A stretch of 64,000 bases of DNA from JAFCUW01 sp049897565 (GCF_049897565.1 NZ_JAFCWM010000025.1:1-64000); one strand, 5' to 3'. Counted from the stretch's first letter, positions 36,939-46,905 are shown. Notes: a model not told the origin generated them from the sequence alone. Made by a program: numbers and translations.

Positions 36939-39900
36939 GTGGACTATCTTGCTGCCGGTGCGCTGTTCTTCATTTTTTACCCGATCGTTGTCGGACTGTT
37001 CTTTTCGCGACGAGGTGGTCGGAACGATGCGATTGAGGCCGAACTGGCCTCGTTGCGTCGCCAGATGGCTGACGTGACTGCGCGATTGAAGAAAGCAGAG
37101 TTCGCCGCAGCGGGTGAGCACACCCCACCTGCGGTGGAAAAAGTCCAGCCAGCAGTTGCACCGCAAGCTACCCGCCCGCCGCCGGTAACCCCGCCTGTCG
37201 CGTTGGAAACGAACGCCGCGGCCGATGTCAAACCAGCACTGTCAAACGCAGCAGCGGCGGCTATGGCGGCGGCAGCGAAGGCGCCCGCTGCAAGCGAAGG
37301 CATCTCGGCTTTTCGCGCCCGCGGTGTGCGTGGGAATACGGAGGATGGTCGCCGGGTTCCTTCAGATGATGATCTCTCGTCAGGGCCACCGAAGCCCCCA
37401 GCGCCGCCGCCGGCCTGGTTGGTCGCCATGAAACAGTGGCTGTTCAGCGGTAACATGGTGGCCAAGTTCGGCCTGCTGATCCTCTTCATCGGTGTCGGCT
37501 TCCTGCTGAAATATGCCGCCGAACGCGTGACCGTTCCAATCGAAGTCCGCCTGGCGGCAGTGATCCTGGCCGACATGGCGCTGCTTGCCTTCGGCTGGCG
37601 CATCCGCGCAACGCGCCGCGCAATCGGCTTGCCGGTGCAGGGCGCCGCCCTCGCCATCCTGATGCTCACCGTGTTCGGCGCGTTCCAGCGCTACCAGCTG
37701 ATCCCCGCCAGCATGGCGTTCGCGCTGCTGTTCATACTGACGGCGTTTACATGCTTGCTGGCGGTGCTGCAGAACGCGGTCTGGCTGGCGGTGTTTGGCA
37801 TCGCTGGCGGCTTCGCCGCGCCCATCATGATATCGACCGGCCAGGGAAACCATATCGCCCTGTTCTCGTACTACGCGCTGCTCAATGCCGGCATTCTCGC
37901 CATCGCCGTCAAACGTTCATGGCGCATGCTCAACCTGCTCGGCTTTGTGTTCACCTTCATCATCGGTACCGGCTGGGGTGTGCTTCAATACAGCCCGGAG
38001 AACTATCTGTCGGCGCAGGGCTTCCTCATTTTGTACTTTCTTTTTTATGTCGGGCTGGCGTTGGCACACGCGGCACGGCAAGCGCCGCAGATGAAGGAGT
38101 ATGTCGACGCGACGCTGGTGTTTGCCACGCCCGTATTGGCGATCGGCCTGCAATACGCGCTGGTGCGCGACAAGCAATTCGGCATGGCGCTGTCCGCGCT
38201 GGCACTTGGCCTGTTCTACGCTGGACTGGCCATCGTGCTATGGCGTCGCCGCGGCGCCAACCAGAAGCTGCTGATCGATTCGTTCCTGGCGATGGGCGTG
38301 GTGTTTGGCACCCTGGCGCTGCCGTTCGCGCTCGACCAGCGCTGGACCTCGGGCGCATGGGCGCTTGAAGGCGCCGGCATCGTCTGGATCGGCCTTCGGC
38401 AAAAGCGTGTGCTGACGTGGATGTTTGGCCTGCTGGTGCAGGCCGGCGCATGGATTTCGTTCGTCGCCGCACTCGCAGGAATCGACATTGGCACGGCAGC
38501 CAATTCGAACGTGTGGCTCGGTTTCCTCCTGCTCGCTGGCGCTGCGTTCGCGATGGCGGTAAATTTCCGCGCGCAGGAAGGCTCGCGCGGTTTTCTGCGA
38601 ACGGCGAACGTTTTTCTCGCCCTGGCCGCACTCTGGCTGCTGGGCGGCGCCTGGGCCGAGGTGATTGTCAATGCCGAACGGCTCGACGCCGTCCTCGGTA
38701 CCTTGCTGGTGGCCAGTGCGATGGCCACGGCCGTTGTGCTGGCGCTGATCGCGCGCCGCATCAACTGGCAGATAGCCCGTGCATTCGCGCTGTGCGCGCA
38801 GCTGCTTGGCGGCGCTGCGCTGCTGTACCTTGCGCTATTCCACTGGTCGTCGGTCCTCGGCGCCGAGCGGATGCTTGCTGGCGCCCTGATGATCTGCGCC
38901 GGCGCGCTGTTTTCCGGCTGGACGGCCCATCGTACCCTTGCCGATCGTCGTGGACGCTGGCTCGCCGCGTCGTTGTTGGGATGGGGCGCCTGCTGGTGGT
39001 TCGGACCGGTACTGGTCACCGTCGCTGAGTGGGCCGCGCCATTGGTGAAGGTGTTCAACGTGATCGATCTGTACCTGATCGGCACGGCGCTCTGCGCGCT
39101 GACGTTCGCCCGTGCGGCGACCCGCTTCGACTGGCCTGCGATGCGCTTTGTCAGCGCCAGTGCCTGGGTCGCCCTGACGGCAGGAACATGCGGGCTGCTG
39201 CGGCTCGTGTATGAACAATCGGCTCGGTTGCCGGGCGCATCTGTCTGGATGACCTTTGCCGTGCTGTGGGCGGCAGGTGAGTATCTGCTGGCGTATTGGG
39301 CAGCGCGCGCGTGGGCGCTGAATGCTCGAGTCTTGAAAGCGCTGCACGTAGTGCGCACGGTGGGCCCGTGGCTGCTGATCTGGCCTGTCGCCATCCGATC
39401 GATCAATACCTGGCTGTTTGGCATGCCAGTCGAGCAGCAGGAGCTGCTGGCCGGCGCAGGCTGGCGCGTCAGCGGCGACTGGGCACGCTGCCTGACGGTG
39501 TGGCTGATGATGGCCGCGTTGTTCTGGCTGGCCGGACGTGGCCGTAGCGAGCGCTGGCCCACCACGCCGGTCGCAATGTGGTACCGGAACGCGCTGATCC
39601 CGATCGGAACGGCGTGGGCGCTGATGATGACCGTCGTATGGAACCTGCAGCAGGACGGCGCCATGGCGCCCTTGCCCTACCTGCCCATACTGAATCCGCT
39701 GGACCTGACCACCGGCTTCGCTGCCCTGCTGGCGATAACCTGCTACCGCGCGCGCGGCGCCGACGCGGCGGCACCGGCCGTCGCTGCGGTGCTCGCCAAG
39801 CTCCCGACGGTGGCAAAGTTCGCCGCTTATGCCTGGTTCAACCTGATGCTGCTGCGTACGGCGGCGCAAGTGCTTGGCATCGATTACCACGTCGATGCGT

Positions 39901-40202
39901 TGGCGGCGTCCCAGGTCGTGCAATCGATGCTGTCGCTGACCTGGTGCGTGACGGCGCTGATCGTGATGCGGCGCGCCGGCCGACGCGATGACCGCGCGGC
40001 GCGGCTGCGTCAGTGGCTGACCGGCGCCGCGCTGCTCGCGGTGGTCGTCGCCAAGCTGTTCATTGCCGATCTCTCCAACGTCGGCAGCATGGCCAGGATC
40101 GTGTCGTTCGTCGGCGTCGGCGTGCTGATGCTCATTATCGGTTACCTGGCGCCGTTCCCCGCCGCCGCGCCGGCGCCCGAACCGGACAGCGTTCCAGCAT
40201 GA
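36939..40202 (+). CDS. DUF2339 multi-TM membrane protein
   Basis: A 1087-residue inner-membrane protein. After a first TM (LAAGALFFIFYPIVVGLFFS) comes a coiled coil (ELASLRRQMADVTARLKKAE), a Pro/Ala linker and about 20 or more hydrophobic helices, the DUF2339 arrangement. Function is unknown. The GTG at 36939 with AGGGAGG just before it is preferred; an earlier GTG at 36897 lacks a ribosome site. It is followed 25 bp later by a DUF3999 gene, a recurring partnership in proteobacteria that suggests a joint envelope function. Confidence 0.85.
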   Translation: MDYLAAGALFFIFYPIVVGLFFSRRGGRNDAIEAELASLRRQMADVTARLKKAEFAAAGEHTPPAVEKVQPAVAPQATRPPPVTPPVALETNAAADVKPALSNAAAAAMAAAAKAPAASEGISAFRARGVRGNTEDGRRVPSDDDLSSGPPKPPAPPPAWLVAMKQWLFSGNMVAKFGLLILFIGVGFLLKYAAERVTVPIEVRLAAVILADMALLAFGWRIRATRRAIGLPVQGAALAILMLTVFGAFQRYQLIPASMAFALLFILTAFTCLLAVLQNAVWLAVFGIAGGFAAPIMISTGQGNHIALFSYYALLNAGILAIAVKRSWRMLNLLGFVFTFIIGTGWGVLQYSPENYLSAQGFLILYFLFYVGLALAHAARQAPQMKEYVDATLVFATPVLAIGLQYALVRDKQFGMALSALALGLFYAGLAIVLWRRRGANQKLLIDSFLAMGVVFGTLALPFALDQRWTSGAWALEGAGIVWIGLRQKRVLTWMFGLLVQAGAWISFVAALAGIDIGTAANSNVWLGFLLLAGAAFAMAVNFRAQEGSRGFLRTANVFLALAALWLLGGAWAEVIVNAERLDAVLGTLLVASAMATAVVLALIARRINWQIARAFALCAQLLGGAALLYLALFHWSSVLGAERMLAGALMICAGALFSGWTAHRTLADRRGRWLAASLLGWGACWWFGPVLVTVAEWAAPLVKVFNVIDLYLIGTALCALTFARAATRFDWPAMRFVSASAWVALTAGTCGLLRLVYEQSARLPGASVWMTFAVLWAAGEYLLAYWAARAWALNARVLKALHVVRTVGPWLLIWPVAIRSINTWLFGMPVEQQELLAGAGWRVSGDWARCLTVWLMMAALFWLAGRGRSERWPTTPVAMWYRNALIPIGTAWALMMTVVWNLQQDGAMAPLPYLPILNPLDLTTGFAALLAITCYRARGADAAAPAVAAVLAKLPTVAKFAAYAWFNLMLLRTAAQVLGIDYHVDALAASQVVQSMLSLTWCVTALIVMRRAGRRDDRAARLRQWLTGAALLAVVVAKLFIADLSNVGSMARIVSFVGVGVLMLIIGYLAPFPAAAPAPEPDSVPA

Positions 40203-40227
40203 TCAACCCGCGTAGAGGATCGAGACG

Positions 40228-41667
40228 ATGAGCAAATCAGGAATGAACAGTGGGGCGTTCGCCCTCGCGCTGGCGTGCATGCCGCCGCTGGCGCAAGCGG
40301 CGCCTGCCGGTGCCGGCCAGGCCGACGCGCCGGCGCGCTACACGCATACGATGGAATTGGCCTTCAGCGGTAAGGAATCGCTGGTGCAATTGCGCCTGCC
40401 GAAAGAAATCTACCAATCGGCGCGTGCCACGGACCTGGCCGACCTTCGGGTTTTCGACCGCGACGGCAAGCCCGTTCCATTCGCTTTTCTGGATCGCGGC
40501 AGTCAGGCTCTCGTCAGCGTCAAGAGCACGCCGGTGTCGATCTTTCCTGTCATGGCCGAAGCCGAAGGCAAGCACCAGCCTTCGCTCGACATTCGTACCT
40601 CCGCGGACGGCACGCTCGTGTCGGTGAACGCACGCAGTCAGAACGGTCGCGCCGTCGGTAACAGCAAACTGGCGGCGCTCGTCCTCGACACCCGCGCCGA
40701 GGAGGCGGCCGGAGCGCCACCGACCGAGATCGCGTCGCTGCGCCTGACCTTGCCGCCCAATGTGGACAACTACACGGCGCGCATCAGGCTGGAAGTCAGT
40801 GACGACCTGAAACAGTGGGAGAACTTGGGCGAATCGGTCGTCAGCTGGATGACCAATGCCGATACCAAGGCTCTGTCGAGCGATCGCATCGAATTCGATG
40901 CACAGGCGTTCCGCTACGCGCGGCTCAGCTGGCGCGAAGGCACGCCGCTGCTGTTTTCGAAGGTCCTGGCAGAGCGGCACTCGCGCTCTGACGCCGCGCG
41001 CGTCGTTGATTCGATGATTCTGGCGCCGCAGCCTGGAAGGTCGGGAAGTGACATTGTCTACCGCGCCGCGCCGGCGATACCGGTCCATTCGTTCGGGCTG
41101 CAATTCATCGATGCGAACGTCGTCGTGCCTGCGCTGGTGGGACGCTATGTCGAACTGCCCGCCGTCAAGCAGGGCCAGTCGAAGCGATGGGACTTCCAGC
41201 CTGCCTTCCGGGCCACTTTCTTCCGCCTGACTCAGGGCGGAAAGATCCGTACCTCCGGCGACGTGGCGATTGGCGACAGCCACGTCGGCGAGTGGGTGGT
41301 ACGGCCCAGCGTCGAACTTTCACCCGCACCCAGCGTGCGCATCTCGTGGCAACCGGCCAGTATCGTGTTCCTCACCGGTGGCAAAAAACCATACAGCCTC
41401 GCCATTGGGCGCGACGCCGCCCCAGGTGCCGCAGTGCGGCAGTCCAGCGTCGCGCCGGGCTTCGGCGCGGCCGAATTGTCCGCCCTCGAGCACGCGACAG
41501 TCGGGGCGATCCGCCAGCAGAGCGCAGCCAGACCGGCGATGAGCGAAGCGAACGTGGCCGGTATATCCGCGCGCGGCCGCACCGCCGTCCTGTGGGGCGC
41601 TTTGCTGGTTGGGGTGCTCGCGCTTGCCCTGATGGTCCGACATCTGGTCAAGCAGATGCCAGGCTGA
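40228..41667 (+). CDS. DUF3999 exported, C-terminally anchored protein
   Basis: A 479-residue protein with a signal peptide (about residues 1-24, ending AQAAPAG), a large periplasmic beta-rich region (LVQLRLPKEIYQSARATDLA, LRVFDRDGKPVPF) and one C-terminal TM (AVLWGALLVGVLALALMVRH). This is the DUF3999 layout. It is placed directly behind the DUF2339 gene (25 bp), so the pair is probably one complex at the inner membrane facing the periplasm. No catalytic motif was recognised. Confidence 0.85.
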   Translation: MSKSGMNSGAFALALACMPPLAQAAPAGAGQADAPARYTHTMELAFSGKESLVQLRLPKEIYQSARATDLADLRVFDRDGKPVPFAFLDRGSQALVSVKSTPVSIFPVMAEAEGKHQPSLDIRTSADGTLVSVNARSQNGRAVGNSKLAALVLDTRAEEAAGAPPTEIASLRLTLPPNVDNYTARIRLEVSDDLKQWENLGESVVSWMTNADTKALSSDRIEFDAQAFRYARLSWREGTPLLFSKVLAERHSRSDAARVVDSMILAPQPGRSGSDIVYRAAPAIPVHSFGLQFIDANVVVPALVGRYVELPAVKQGQSKRWDFQPAFRATFFRLTQGGKIRTSGDVAIGDSHVGEWVVRPSVELSPAPSVRISWQPASIVFLTGGKKPYSLAIGRDAAPGAAVRQSSVAPGFGAAELSALEHATVGAIRQQSAARPAMSEANVAGISARGRTAVLWGALLVGVLALALMVRHLVKQMPG

Positions 41668-41761
41668 GATCAACCCCGCGCAAAACCGCCTGGCTGACAG
41701 TTGAGAGCCCCCCGCCACGCTTGTCCGGTTGGGCCGGGCAGCGCTCTGGAATAGGGCGGGA

Positions 41762-41779
41762 AGGAGGTACAATCCTCCT
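41762..41779 (+). promoter_or_regulatory. Hairpin enclosing the mnmE Shine-Dalgarno
   Basis: AGGAGG (41762-41767) pairs perfectly with CCTCCT (41774-41779), directly before ATG 41780, with loop TACAAT. Folding would hide the ribosome site; it could be a simple translational thermosensor-like or autoregulatory element, or chance. Confidence 0.4.
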
Positions 41780-43159
41780 ATGCAACTTAACTCCTCCCCC
41801 ATCGCCGCCATCGCCACCGCACCGGGCCGCGGCGGCATCGGCGTCGTGCGCGCCTCCGGCAAGGATCTCGCGCCGCTGATCGCCGCGCTGTTCCCGCACG
41901 CCGCACTCAAACCGCGCCATGCTACCTACACCGACTTCAAGGCCGCCGACGGCGCCGTCATCGACCAGGGCCTGGCCATCTTGTTCAACGGCCCGCATTC
42001 GTACACCGGCGAAGACGTCCTCGAACTGCAGGGCCACGGCGGCCCGGTGGTGCTGCAGATGCTGCTCGCGCGCGTGCTCGAAGCCGGCGCCGCGGCCGGC
42101 GTGCGCCTGGCCGAACCGGGCGAATTCACCCGCCGCGCCTACCTCAACGACAAGCTCGATCTGGCCCAGGCCGAAGCGGTGGCCGACCTGATCGACGCCT
42201 CCACCGAGGCGGCCGCGAAGTCGGCGTCGCAGTCGCTGTCCGGCGCCTTTTCGAAAACCATCCACACGCTCGTCGAGCTGACCATCAACCTGCGCATGCT
42301 GGTCGAAGCCACGCTCGACTTCCCGGAAGAAGAAATCGACTTCCTCGAAAAATCGGACGCACGCGGCCAGCTGGCCGTCATCATCGATTCGCTCGACAAG
42401 GTGTTCAGGCAGGCGGCGCAAGGCGCGCTGCTGCGCGAGGGCCTCAACGTGGTGCTGGTGGGGCAGCCGAACGTCGGCAAGTCGTCCTTGCTGAACGCCC
42501 TGGCCGGCGCCGACGTCGCCATCGTCACGCCGATCGCCGGCACCACGCGCGACAAGGTCAGCGAGACGATCCAGATCGAAGGCATCCCGCTGCACATCAT
42601 CGACACGGCCGGCATTCGCACCATCGACGACGCGGTCGACGAGGTCGAGCGCATCGGCATCTCACGCACCTGGGGCGAAGTCGGCAAGGCCGACGTCATC
42701 TTGCACCTGCTCGACGCCAGCTACGGGCCGACCGGCGCCGACGAGCATATCGTCGCGGCCTTCCCGGACGGCGTGCCGGTACTGCGGATCTGGAACAAGA
42801 TCGACCTGTCGGGCCACAGGCCGGCGGTCGACGAGGCCGCCGATGCGGTCAACGTCTACCTGTCGGCGCACGAGCACGACGGCATCGACCTGCTGCGCGC
42901 CGAACTGCTGCGCATCGCCGGCTGGCAGCAGACCGGCGAATCGCTTTATCTGGCGCGCGAACGGCACCTGATCGCACTGCGGGCGGCGCGCCAGCATCTG
43001 GACCTGGCGGCCGCGCACGCGGCGCAAAGCGATCAGTCGCTCGACCTGTTCGCCGAGGAGCTGCGGCTGGCGCAGGCGCAGCTGTCGAGCATCACCGGCG
43101 CGTTTTCGTCGGACGATTTGCTGGGCGTGATCTTCGGCAGGTTTTGCATCGGAAAATAG
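41780..43159 (+). CDS. mnmE: tRNA modification GTPase MnmE (TrmE)
   Basis: A 459-residue GTPase that, with MnmG, installs the 5-carboxymethylaminomethyl group at wobble uridine 34. The N-terminal formyl-THF-binding domain has APGRGGIGVVRASG; the G domain has GQPNVGKSS (G1), GTTRDKV (G2), DTAGIR (G3) and NKID (G4); and the C-terminus ends with the catalytic CIGK motif. All expected elements are intact. The start ATG 41780 follows an unusual AGGAGG hairpin. Confidence 0.97.
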   Translation: MQLNSSPIAAIATAPGRGGIGVVRASGKDLAPLIAALFPHAALKPRHATYTDFKAADGAVIDQGLAILFNGPHSYTGEDVLELQGHGGPVVLQMLLARVLEAGAAAGVRLAEPGEFTRRAYLNDKLDLAQAEAVADLIDASTEAAAKSASQSLSGAFSKTIHTLVELTINLRMLVEATLDFPEEEIDFLEKSDARGQLAVIIDSLDKVFRQAAQGALLREGLNVVLVGQPNVGKSSLLNALAGADVAIVTPIAGTTRDKVSETIQIEGIPLHIIDTAGIRTIDDAVDEVERIGISRTWGEVGKADVILHLLDASYGPTGADEHIVAAFPDGVPVLRIWNKIDLSGHRPAVDEAADAVNVYLSAHEHDGIDLLRAELLRIAGWQQTGESLYLARERHLIALRAARQHLDLAAAHAAQSDQSLDLFAEELRLAQAQLSSITGAFSSDDLLGVIFGRFCIGK

Positions 43160-43436
43160 CTCACCTTCCAGGCTGTTCCAATCGCATCCACAGCTGGATG
43201 ACGTCGCGGCGCTCCTGCCGTGGAATATGAAGGATTTGCATGCCCCGGATTCAACCAGCGGCGTGACTCCCTGAACAGTCTGGGGTTGATGGATCGCTGA
43301 CCTGCCTGGAACGCTTAAGCGCGCACTCTCACGCTTGCAGTCCAATACGCCAGGCGGAGCGGACTCCCCGGTTTGATCACGCGCTGACCAGGATGGAACG
43401 GCCAAACTACAATACGACGGGAGTTGCGCGAGACTG

Positions 43437-44696
43437 CTATTTCATGCCTGCGAATGCAAAGTCCACTTCCGGCCGGCAGCCCGAGACAATATCGGCAAGC
43501 GCGCGACCCGATCCGCACGCCATCGTCCAGCCGAGTGTGCCGTGTCCGGTGTTCAGGTACAAATTCGGGTAGCGCGTCTTGCCGATGTATGGCACGTTGG
43601 ACGGTGTCAGCGGCCGTAAGCCGGCCCAGTAGGCGACGCTGTTGTAATCGCAGGCATGGGGGAACAGCGCCTGCACGCGCCGCGTGATCGCGTCGCACCG
43701 GATTGAATTGAGCGCCCGCGAATAGCCGTTCAGCTCGCAGGTGCCTGCCACGCGAAGACGCGATCCGAGCCGCGACATCACCAGCTTGTGGCCATCGTCG
43801 GTGAGCGATACCGTCGGCGCGGCATCTGGATCGATGATCGGATATGTCGCCGAATAGCCCTTGCCGGGATAGATATCGAGCCGAATACCCAGGGGTGCGA
43901 GCAGTGCCGTCGAAAAGCTGCCGAGCGCGATGACGAAAGCATCGGCGCGCAACAGCCGATGCCTTCCGTCGCCATCGATGATCTCGACGCCGCTTACAGC
44001 GTCACCTTCGCTTATCAGGCGGGTGGCAGTTGTGTTGTAGCAGAACTCGATTCCTGCAGTCTCGCCCTTGCAGGCCAGGATAGATGTGAATTTGTAGACA
44101 TCACCGGATTCGTCGCTGTCAGTGAAATCGCCGCCCACGAGCTTAGCCCGCACGCCAGCCAGCGCAGGTTCGATGCGCACCACCGCGTCGGCGTCGATCG
44201 TCTTGCGCAAGCAGCCCAGATCGCGCATCGCCGACGCGGCGTGGACGGCCTTATCGAATTCTCGTTGATCAGTATAAAAATGCAGCAGGCCGCGCGCCAG
44301 GTTATCGTATTCAATTCCGAGCTCGGCGCGCAAGGCGATCAGGCTGCGCCGGCTGTAGTCAGCGATAGCGACGATCTGGCAGAGGTTGGCGGCCACCCGG
44401 GTTGGCAGGCACTCGCGGACGAACTGCATGCACCAGCGCCACTGACGTGGATCCGCGCGCAGCCGAAACAGGAGCGGCGCGTCGGCGCGGCCAAGGTCGC
44501 GCAGGATTTTCAGCAAGGTAGCCGGATTGGCCCATGGTTGCGCGTGTGAGACCGAAATCTGGCATCCGTTGGCAAAACTGGTCTCAAGCGCCGGACCACC
44601 CTGGCGTTCCAGCACCGTCACTTCGTGCCCCGACTGGCGCAAATACCACGCCGATGCCGTACCAATCACGCCAGCACCCAACACAATGACTTTCAT
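43437..44696 (-). CDS. DadA-like FAD-dependent D-amino-acid dehydrogenase
   Basis: A 419-residue flavoprotein: Rossmann FAD motif VLGAGVIGTASAWYL at the N-terminus, SFANGCQISVSHAQPWANP, DFTDSDESGDVYKF and a C-terminal YIGKTRYPNLYLNTGHGTLG. This matches the DadA family (D-amino acid dehydrogenase), inner-membrane-associated and quinone-linked in other bacteria. It is the last gene of the thi operon, 4 bp after thiE. In aerobes the thiazole pathway needs dehydroglycine from ThiO (glycine oxidase), a DadA relative, and no other ThiO or ThiH gene is in the operon, so a ThiO role is a reasonable inference. Confidence 0.85.
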   Translation of the reverse strand: MKVIVLGAGVIGTASAWYLRQSGHEVTVLERQGGPALETSFANGCQISVSHAQPWANPATLLKILRDLGRADAPLLFRLRADPRQWRWCMQFVRECLPTRVAANLCQIVAIADYSRRSLIALRAELGIEYDNLARGLLHFYTDQREFDKAVHAASAMRDLGCLRKTIDADAVVRIEPALAGVRAKLVGGDFTDSDESGDVYKFTSILACKGETAGIEFCYNTTATRLISEGDAVSGVEIIDGDGRHRLLRADAFVIALGSFSTALLAPLGIRLDIYPGKGYSATYPIIDPDAAPTVSLTDDGHKLVMSRLGSRLRVAGTCELNGYSRALNSIRCDAITRRVQALFPHACDYNSVAYWAGLRPLTPSNVPYIGKTRYPNLYLNTGHGTLGWTMACGSGRALADIVSGCRPEVDFAFAGMK

Positions 44697-44700
44697 GGCG

Positions 44701-45312
44701 TCATTTCACGAAAAGCTGCGCAAATTCGTGCATCGCGAGCTCGATCGACGGCGCCCCGTACACGCTGCTGATCGCAGCGACCATATCAGCGCCGCGCGCG
44801 ACCAGTGGCGCAGCGTTTGCCGGCGTCATCCCGCCGATCACCACGCACGGCAGGGCGATTTCGGCTTTCGCCCAGTTGACGATATCGGCCGCTGTGGTCA
44901 CCGGATATTGCTTTACTTTCGACGGGTAGAAGCCGCCGAAAGCGACATAGCTTGCCCCATTGGCGGCGGCGTCGAGCGCAAGCTGCCTGTCGCCGTAGCA
45001 CGATGCGCCCAAGATTTTTCCGGCGCCGAGCAGCTTGCGCGCCTCGGCCACGGACGCGTCGGTACCGCCCACGTGAACGCCGTCGGCGTCAAGCTCAAGG
45101 CACAGGTCAACGAAGTCGTTGATTATGAACGGCACCGCATGGCTTCGGCAGAGCGCCAGCAACTGGCTCGCCTGAGCCAGCCGAAGTTCCGGGCTGGCGC
45201 TCTTGTGGCGATACTGGACCACCGCCGCGCCGAGGCGCAATGCATGACCGGTGGCGTCCACCATCGCGGCGGTGTCGTCCCAACTGGGCGTGACAAGATA
45301 TAGCCCTTTCAT
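44701..45312 (-). CDS. thiE: Thiamine-phosphate synthase
   Basis: A 203-residue TIM-barrel enzyme that joins HMP-pyrophosphate and thiazole phosphate into thiamine monophosphate. Visible features are GLYLVTPSWDD, VQYRHK, NDFVDLCLELDADGVHVGG (pyrophosphate-binding region), VAFGGFYPSKVK and CVVIGGMTPANA. The ATG at 45312 overlaps the thiD stop by ATGA. Length is normal. Confidence 0.93.
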   Translation of the reverse strand: MKGLYLVTPSWDDTAAMVDATGHALRLGAAVVQYRHKSASPELRLAQASQLLALCRSHAVPFIINDFVDLCLELDADGVHVGGTDASVAEARKLLGAGKILGASCYGDRQLALDAAANGASYVAFGGFYPSKVKQYPVTTAADIVNWAKAEIALPCVVIGGMTPANAAPLVARGADMVAAISSVYGAPSIELAMHEFAQLFVK

Positions 45313-46100
45313 GAATTCCTCTCGATAGTGAAATTGCAGCGCAGCGGAATGCGCTGGCCATCGGCGATGGTGAACGACGTTTCCAGCGCGCGGTGGCAGA
45401 AGCGCTGCGCGGTCTCGAGCGCCTGCTCCATCTGGTCGCCGAGTGCCAGCCGGCCCGCAATGGCGGAAGCGAGCGTGCAGCCGCTGCCGTGAAACGTGCC
45501 GGGCAAACGCGGCCAGCTCCAGATGCGTTCGCCGGCGTTGCTGAACCAGCGGTTGGTGACCAGCGCGCCCTCGGCGTGGCCCCCGGTGATCAGCACATTG
45601 CCGCAGCCGCGCGCCAGGAGGCTGGCAGCCTGAGCGATTACAGAGTCGCCTTCGGTGCACAAGGCGCTCGCTTCCGGCAGGTTGGGCACGACGACGGTTG
45701 CCAGAGACATCAGCGGACCGAGCGCGTCGATGCGCGTCAGCCTGTCGCCGGCGCCGCTGGCGAGCACCGGGTCGAGCACCACCGGCAGGTTTGGCTGGAT
45801 GCGGCGAAGCTGGCCAATCAGCTCGGCAATCGCTTCGGCGTTGGCGCGCTTGCCCGGAATGCCCAGTTTTACTGCGTGGATCGTCACCTTGTTCATCAGT
45901 GCCACAACCTGGCGGCGCAGAACGTCGCTGTCGACCGGCAGCACTTCATACACGCGGTCGTTGTCCTGCACGGTGAGCGCAGTGATCACCGGCAGCGCAT
46001 GTGCTCCCTGCGCCCCGATCGCGAGGATGTCGGCGGCGATCCCGGCCCCGCCACTCGGGTCCGCGCCGGCGAAGACCAGCACGGTCGGCCTCGATGTCAT
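45309..46100 (-). CDS. thiD: Hydroxymethylpyrimidine / HMP-phosphate kinase
   Basis: A 263-residue ribokinase-family enzyme making HMP-pyrophosphate. Motifs: AGADPSGGAGIAADI at the N-terminus, VLDPVLASGAGDRL and the catalytic loop GTFHGSGCTLASA. Its start overlaps the thiG stop and its stop overlaps thiE, both as ATGA, placing it between the two in one message. The reported length fits a single ThiD domain, without a ThiE fusion. Confidence 0.93.
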   Translation of the reverse strand: MTSRPTVLVFAGADPSGGAGIAADILAIGAQGAHALPVITALTVQDNDRVYEVLPVDSDVLRRQVVALMNKVTIHAVKLGIPGKRANAEAIAELIGQLRRIQPNLPVVLDPVLASGAGDRLTRIDALGPLMSLATVVVPNLPEASALCTEGDSVIAQAASLLARGCGNVLITGGHAEGALVTNRWFSNAGERIWSWPRLPGTFHGSGCTLASAIAGRLALGDQMEQALETAQRFCHRALETSFTIADGQRIPLRCNFTIERNS

Positions 46101-46885
46101 GTGATGCGCCCCGCCATCGGCGATGACGGCGATGCCGAGAACCTTCTTGGGATGCGCCCGGCCAAGTAAGCCTCGCGGCCGGCCTCCACTGACAAGCGCA
46201 TCGCGCGGGCCATGCGCACCGGATCGCGCGCGCCGGCGATCGCACTGTTCATGAGCACGCCGTCACAGCCGAGCTCCATCGCAATGGCCGCATCCGACGC
46301 CGTTCCGACGCCGGCGTCCACCAGCACAGGGACGTTGGCCTGCTCGATGATCAGCGACAGGTTCCATGGATTGAGGATACCCATCCCCGAGCCGATCAGG
46401 GACGCCAGCGGCATCACCGCGACGCATCCGATCTGTTCGAGCAACCTTGCCTGAATCGGATCGTCGCTGCAGTACACCATGACATCGAAACCATCCTTCA
46501 CCAGTCTTTCGGCAGCGACCAGCGTTTCCGGCATATGTGGGAACAGCGACTTCTCATCTCCCAGCACTTCGAGCTTGACCAGCTTGTGGCCGTTGAGCAG
46601 CTCGCGCGCCATCTGCAGTGTGTAGACCGCATCGTCCGCCGTGTAGCAGCCGGCGGTGTTGGGCAGTATCGTGTACCGCGACGGCGGCAGTACGTCGAGC
46701 AGGCTCGGCGCGTTCGGATCCTGGCCGATGTTGACGCGGCGGATCGCCACCGTGATGATCTCTGCGCCGGCCGCATCGGTCGCTTCGCGCGTCTGCGCCA
46801 AATCACGGTACTTGCCGCTGCCGACCAGCAGGCGCGATCGATAGGTCTTGCCAGCGATTGTCAGTGCTTCGGTTGATGCATTCAT
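46097..46885 (-). CDS. thiG: Thiazole synthase
   Basis: A 262-residue TIM barrel that makes thiazole phosphate from 1-deoxy-xylulose-5-phosphate, dehydroglycine and ThiS-thiocarboxylate. Features: SRLLVGSGKYRDL, LPNTAGCYTADDAVYTLQMA, KLEVLGDEKSLFPHM (the Schiff-base lysine region), PVLVDAGVGTASDAAIAMEL and NSAIAGARDPV. The ATG at 46885 follows a clear break; the extension upstream overlaps thiS and is not used. Stop overlaps thiD. Confidence 0.95.
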   Translation of the reverse strand: MNASTEALTIAGKTYRSRLLVGSGKYRDLAQTREATDAAGAEIITVAIRRVNIGQDPNAPSLLDVLPPSRYTILPNTAGCYTADDAVYTLQMARELLNGHKLVKLEVLGDEKSLFPHMPETLVAAERLVKDGFDVMVYCSDDPIQARLLEQIGCVAVMPLASLIGSGMGILNPWNLSLIIEQANVPVLVDAGVGTASDAAIAMELGCDGVLMNSAIAGARDPVRMARAMRLSVEAGREAYLAGRIPRRFSASPSSPMAGRIT

Positions 46886-46905
46886 CTCATCTCTTTCGTA
46901 TGTGG

